Positions 61,147 through 64,000 of a DNA stretch of 64,000 nucleotides are shown here, piece after piece (positions within the stretch are counted from its first letter, which is position 1; each line of letters starts with the position of its first letter). The stretch comes from Hirschia litorea (GTDB taxonomy: Bacteria > Pseudomonadota > Alphaproteobacteria > Caulobacterales > Hyphomonadaceae): positions 1,439,221 through 1,503,220 of the forward strand of contig NZ_JBHTBR010000002.1 of NCBI RefSeq assembly GCF_042665075.1. Direction: 5' to 3'. The notes below the pieces were generated by a model, which was not told the DNA's origin, did no database searches, and saw nothing but the letters and a program-made list of their open reading frames with translations. Position numbers and translations under genes: made by a program.

Positions 61147-63597
61147 ATGTTGTTCACTAAATCGTCTAAAGTCCGTCACTCTCTTCGTGCTGCCTTGTTG
61201 CTAGGTGTTGCGACCGCCTTCTTAGGCTGTACACCTACCGCGCAGAACGAAACAGCTCAAAGCGCGCTAGAGCAATCGGCTAGTTCTCAAAATGTATATG
61301 AACAAGAAGCGCTCTCAAAAATCAAAACACTAAATGCACTGATGGATCAGGCGCGTGCGAAAGAGATAGATGTCACTAGAGAAGAGACAGTTATCTGGTT
61401 TGCCAAGGAGTTTTTAAAATTCGCAAATTGGGATGAAGCCAATAAAGATGTGGTCGCTTTCTCTTTTCAGCAATTCCAACCCTATAGGGAAGACAAAACA
61501 AAATTCGCTGAAGAACTACCAGACTTTGAACGCCAGAAAGTTATCCAAATATTGGATGCAGGTATTGAGAATATCAACAATGTTCTTGATGGTAAAATTA
61601 AGCGTAAACCTGTGCCTAAAATAGATTGGTCAGATATCACTGTTGGAGACAATATGCTCATCAACAATGAGAGACCAATTTTCCTCTATGACTATTTCTC
61701 AAAATCTGTCGGAAGACCGCTCACAGATACCAGTGTCTATAATGATTATCTGGGAAGTATTTATCATGGTGGTGAGAATTTATATCCCGTCGACCATGAC
61801 AGAGCCATTAACTCATTCCTTGTAAAGGAAGACGGCACTTTTGATGCAGAATTACTGCGTGAAGTCACTGATATTCCCGATACTCATGTTGGCTTTCTTC
61901 TCTATTGGAATTCAGGCATTCCTGAATGGATACTGAAACAAGAACCCGAAGCTGCTTTGGGCCGCTCCCTATTTACTGGGTTTGATATCGACAACCCACT
62001 CGTGCGCGAGGTTTGGGGTAAAATTGTCCGCAAAACGGGTGAATTGACGCGTGGAAAAAAGGTGTCTCAGCTTGGATACATTATGTCCAATGAACCTCAT
62101 TGGTATTCTGAGAAAAAGCACTGGACGCAAAACTTTAAAGAGATGACGTCCATTTCCTCTTACACCAAGGCTAATTTTAAAAACTGGCTTAAAGACAAAT
62201 ACAACAATAATATCGACACGCTCAATGCCAACTGGAAAACCCAATTCAACAGCTTTGATAACGTGGTATTGGACGTTCCACTGGACAGAGCCACACGGGG
62301 TACGCCGCCTTGGTATGATTGGTCTCGATACAACATGGACCGCAGCATCGATTGGTTCACATATCTTCAAACTGAACTGCACAAGGTAAACCCTGAAGCT
62401 GATACACACATCAAGCTGCAACCAAATCTCTTCACTGAAAATCCGCGTTCACATGGTATTGATGTTGAAGCATTGACTGAACTAACCACCATGATCGGGG
62501 ATGATGCGAAAACAACCCGCACCAGAAACCTTAATGTTAAAGCACCTCAGGAATGGGAATCCAAATATGGATATTTCTGGGAAGAGCTCAGCATGTCTTA
62601 TGACTTTTTAGAATCTGTTGCGCCGGACAAAATTCACATCAATTCAGAAGCCCATTTCTTATCAGCCTCCTGGTGGCGCGAATTGGATATGCCTGTAGAC
62701 TATGTCCGCAATGTTTTCTGGCTTGCTACAATTCAAGGCATGGACGCAAGTATGTCTTGGTTTTGGGCACGCGACCCTGATGGATCACCCGAAGACCGCT
62801 TAGAAGGTGACTTAAACTTCTTTGACCCTGCACTTGCCGGTTCCTACGCCGCATCAGTGAATATGCAGCCTCATGTTGCCAATGAAGTGACGCAAGTCAT
62901 GATGGACTTAAACGCGGTTTCCGAAGAGATTTTAGCTATTCGCGAGCAACGCCGCCCTATCAGGCTGTTTTACTCTGAGACTTCTGCCATCAATAAAAAC
63001 AAACACATGACTGAGCAATTTGAGATGTATGAAGCTCTTTCTTTTGATGGTTTCCCTGTAGGGTTCGCAACACAAAAAATACTTCAAAACCAAGATATTA
63101 AAAATTGGGATACCGTTCTCGTATATGAAACTCAATTTGTCACTGATACAGAATTTTCAGCGCTTCAAGACTATCTCAACGCAGGTGGTACAATCATCCT
63201 TGATAGCGAAACAAGTTTAAGCAAAAACGAGTACGGCAAAAAACGTGCGCAGAATTTAAACGCTGGACGTGGAAATCTTATACGTTTTGATGGACATGCT
63301 GATGTCGACGTGTTGAGAAATGCTGCATTGGAAGCAACAGCCACTTCAAGAGCCAATGTCTCACTTAAAGAAGACAATGGTACAGCTCATAAAGGATGTA
63401 TGTGGCGCGTAGTTGAGGATGGTGAAGGAGGTTATCTCGTCAATATTCTAAATCTTGGTAAGCACACAGCCCAACTCGATTTGAACATTTCTGGTGCCGC
63501 ACCCAATGAAATTATCGACATTATGACAGGCCAAAAAGTTAGTTCCAACTTTGAACTTAAGCCTAATGGCGTTCTTCTTTTAAAACTAAAACCTTAA
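61147..63597 (+). CDS. Glycoside hydrolase lipoprotein (clan GH-A, GH42/GH50-like)
   Basis: 816-aa protein with a lipobox FLGC (C28) and a linker, then a helical N-terminal region (about 50-160), a TIM barrel (about 165-560) with probable acid/base E316 in SNEPHWY and probable nucleophile E501 in INSEAH, and a C-terminal GATase-like plus beta domain (about 620-816). WLKDKYNNNIDTLNANW before the second half of the barrel is a GH42-type phrase; GH50 agarases share this clan. It likely cuts a galactan or agar-type polysaccharide at the cell surface; the substrate is not determined. It has no SusC/D or transporter gene beside it. Confidence 0.82.
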   Translation: MLFTKSSKVRHSLRAALLLGVATAFLGCTPTAQNETAQSALEQSASSQNVYEQEALSKIKTLNALMDQARAKEIDVTREETVIWFAKEFLKFANWDEANKDVVAFSFQQFQPYREDKTKFAEELPDFERQKVIQILDAGIENINNVLDGKIKRKPVPKIDWSDITVGDNMLINNERPIFLYDYFSKSVGRPLTDTSVYNDYLGSIYHGGENLYPVDHDRAINSFLVKEDGTFDAELLREVTDIPDTHVGFLLYWNSGIPEWILKQEPEAALGRSLFTGFDIDNPLVREVWGKIVRKTGELTRGKKVSQLGYIMSNEPHWYSEKKHWTQNFKEMTSISSYTKANFKNWLKDKYNNNIDTLNANWKTQFNSFDNVVLDVPLDRATRGTPPWYDWSRYNMDRSIDWFTYLQTELHKVNPEADTHIKLQPNLFTENPRSHGIDVEALTELTTMIGDDAKTTRTRNLNVKAPQEWESKYGYFWEELSMSYDFLESVAPDKIHINSEAHFLSASWWRELDMPVDYVRNVFWLATIQGMDASMSWFWARDPDGSPEDRLEGDLNFFDPALAGSYAASVNMQPHVANEVTQVMMDLNAVSEEILAIREQRRPIRLFYSETSAINKNKHMTEQFEMYEALSFDGFPVGFATQKILQNQDIKNWDTVLVYETQFVTDTEFSALQDYLNAGGTIILDSETSLSKNEYGKKRAQNLNAGRGNLIRFDGHADVDVLRNAALEATATSRANVSLKEDNGTAHKGCMWRVVEDGEGGYLVNILNLGKHTAQLDLNISGAAPNEIIDIMTGQKVSSNFELKPNGVLLLKLKP

Positions 63598-63606
63598 TTA
63601 CTGACC

Positions 63607-63650
63607 GTGAGTTTAGAGCACATAACATCAATTTAGTGCTTTAAACTCAC
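63607..63650 (+). terminator. Hairpin behind the glycoside hydrolase gene
   Basis: GTGAGTTTAGAGCAC (63607-63621) pairs with GTGCTTTAAACTCAC (63636-63650) in a 15-bp stem with a single G-T pair and a 14-nt loop, ten bases past the stop. It is followed by CCTTCGGTTTT, a modest T run, so it is probably a terminator or a 3'-end stabiliser. Confidence 0.6.
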
Positions 63651-63864
63651 CCTTCGGTTTTACTCCCTTACAAACTTCTCAAGAAGAGTAATATAGATTA
63701 GCCTTTATATCCCATCTATAATGTTGCGACCTGCTTTCTCTTCCTCTTTCTCCCTCATCTTTGGATATAATTTTCCCGTCATTATAGGTATTGGCCGTTT
63801 GTATTAGTCAGTTGTCGTCTTTGGCATTCGCCTTTAGTTGAGTTTAAATATCATTAGAAACGCA

Positions 63865-63892
63865 AAAAGCCCGCTAAATATAGCGGGCTTTT
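63865..63892. terminator. Bidirectional terminator near the tRNA gene
   Basis: AAAAGCCCGCTA (63865-63876) pairs perfectly with TAGCGGGCTTTT (63881-63892) around AATA. On the minus strand it ends the tRNA transcript with five T residues; on the plus strand it can stop rightward read-through. Confidence 0.85.
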
Positions 63893-63908
63893 GAGTATTT
63901 TAGAAGTT

Positions 63909-63985
<77 letters not shown>

Positions 63986-64000
63986 TCAAACAAACGATGT

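Larger units (their letters stand above)
63598..63908. other. Intergenic region between glycoside hydrolase gene and tRNA
   Basis: 311 bases with no credible gene. It holds the 15-bp stem hairpin at 63607-63650, an AT-rich stretch at about 63660-63840 with no clear signal, and the terminator-like stem at 63865-63892 before the tRNA gene. Confidence 0.6.

Overview
The window reads as a chromosomal segment of an alphaproteobacterium of moderate GC (judged by eye, not computed). Gene content and gene order point this way: the petABC (Rieske/cytochrome b/cytochrome c1) block next to mtnP/apt and trmL/hemF, a carD-fdxA-S4-Suv3 helicase-rpmB neighbourhood, tamA-tamB, xerD beside aroK-aroB, and the moxR-DUF58-DUF4159 cluster divergent from DUF1285-NUDIX-DUF6111-cca. 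A marine member of the Caulobacterales/Hyphomonadales (Hirschia- or Hyphomonas-like) is my best guess, but that is inference. I see no phage, IS element, CRISPR array or rRNA operon; coding density is high and most of the window is core chromosome.

Layout. 1-11.6 kb: a DnaJ-domain gene divergent from bolA, a LuxR solo, a leftward aroK-aroB-corC operon, then a rightward run with a small membrane protein, a large secreted protein of unknown function, xerD, a CoA-ester lyase and a thioesterase, ending in a degenerate amidohydrolase lipoprotein. 11.7-17.8 kb: rpmB, a DUF3108 protein, a Suv3-like helicase, an S4 protein, ferredoxin fdxA and carD; a promoter plus a strong intrinsic terminator just before carD look like a small RNA or an attenuator. 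17.9-27 kb: a nuclease-like lipoprotein, tamA-tamB, pgeF and prs. 27-30 kb: a BlaI repressor with an M56/M23 fusion sensor protein and a recognisable BlaI-type operator. 30-41 kb: rplY, pth, ychF, a FemAB/GNAT-like protein, nitrilase, MFS exporter, rlmJ, a ClpP paralogue, apt, GNAT, GST and mtnP. 41-47.3 kb: petABC, trmL and hemF, with three small lipoprotein genes between trmL and hemF that share a four-cysteine domain present in four copies. 47.4-58 kb: cca-DUF6111-nudL-DUF1285 facing moxR-DUF58-DUF4159-VWA. 58-64 kb: GNAT, MscS channel, a polytopic glycosyltransferase, a glycoside hydrolase lipoprotein, and an initiator tRNA gene.

How the parts work together. Several operons are held together by short gaps or ATGA/TAATG overlaps (aroK-aroB-corC, tamA-tamB, blaI-M56, DUF58-DUF4159-VWA, petABC). 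MtnP releases adenine that Apt salvages with PRPP, and PRPP is made by Prs, also in the window. TamA/TamB, the M56/M23 sensor, the cysteine-rich lipoproteins, the nuclease-like and amidohydrolase-like lipoproteins, MscS and the DUF58 cluster make the cell envelope the main theme of the genes that are not housekeeping.

The most interesting unexplained items are the cysteine-rich lipoprotein cluster (44.8-46.2 kb), the BlaI/M56-M23 pair with its operator (27.1-30.0 kb), the promoter-terminator unit before carD (17.1-17.2 kb), and a 22-bp-stem hairpin behind hemF (47.3 kb).
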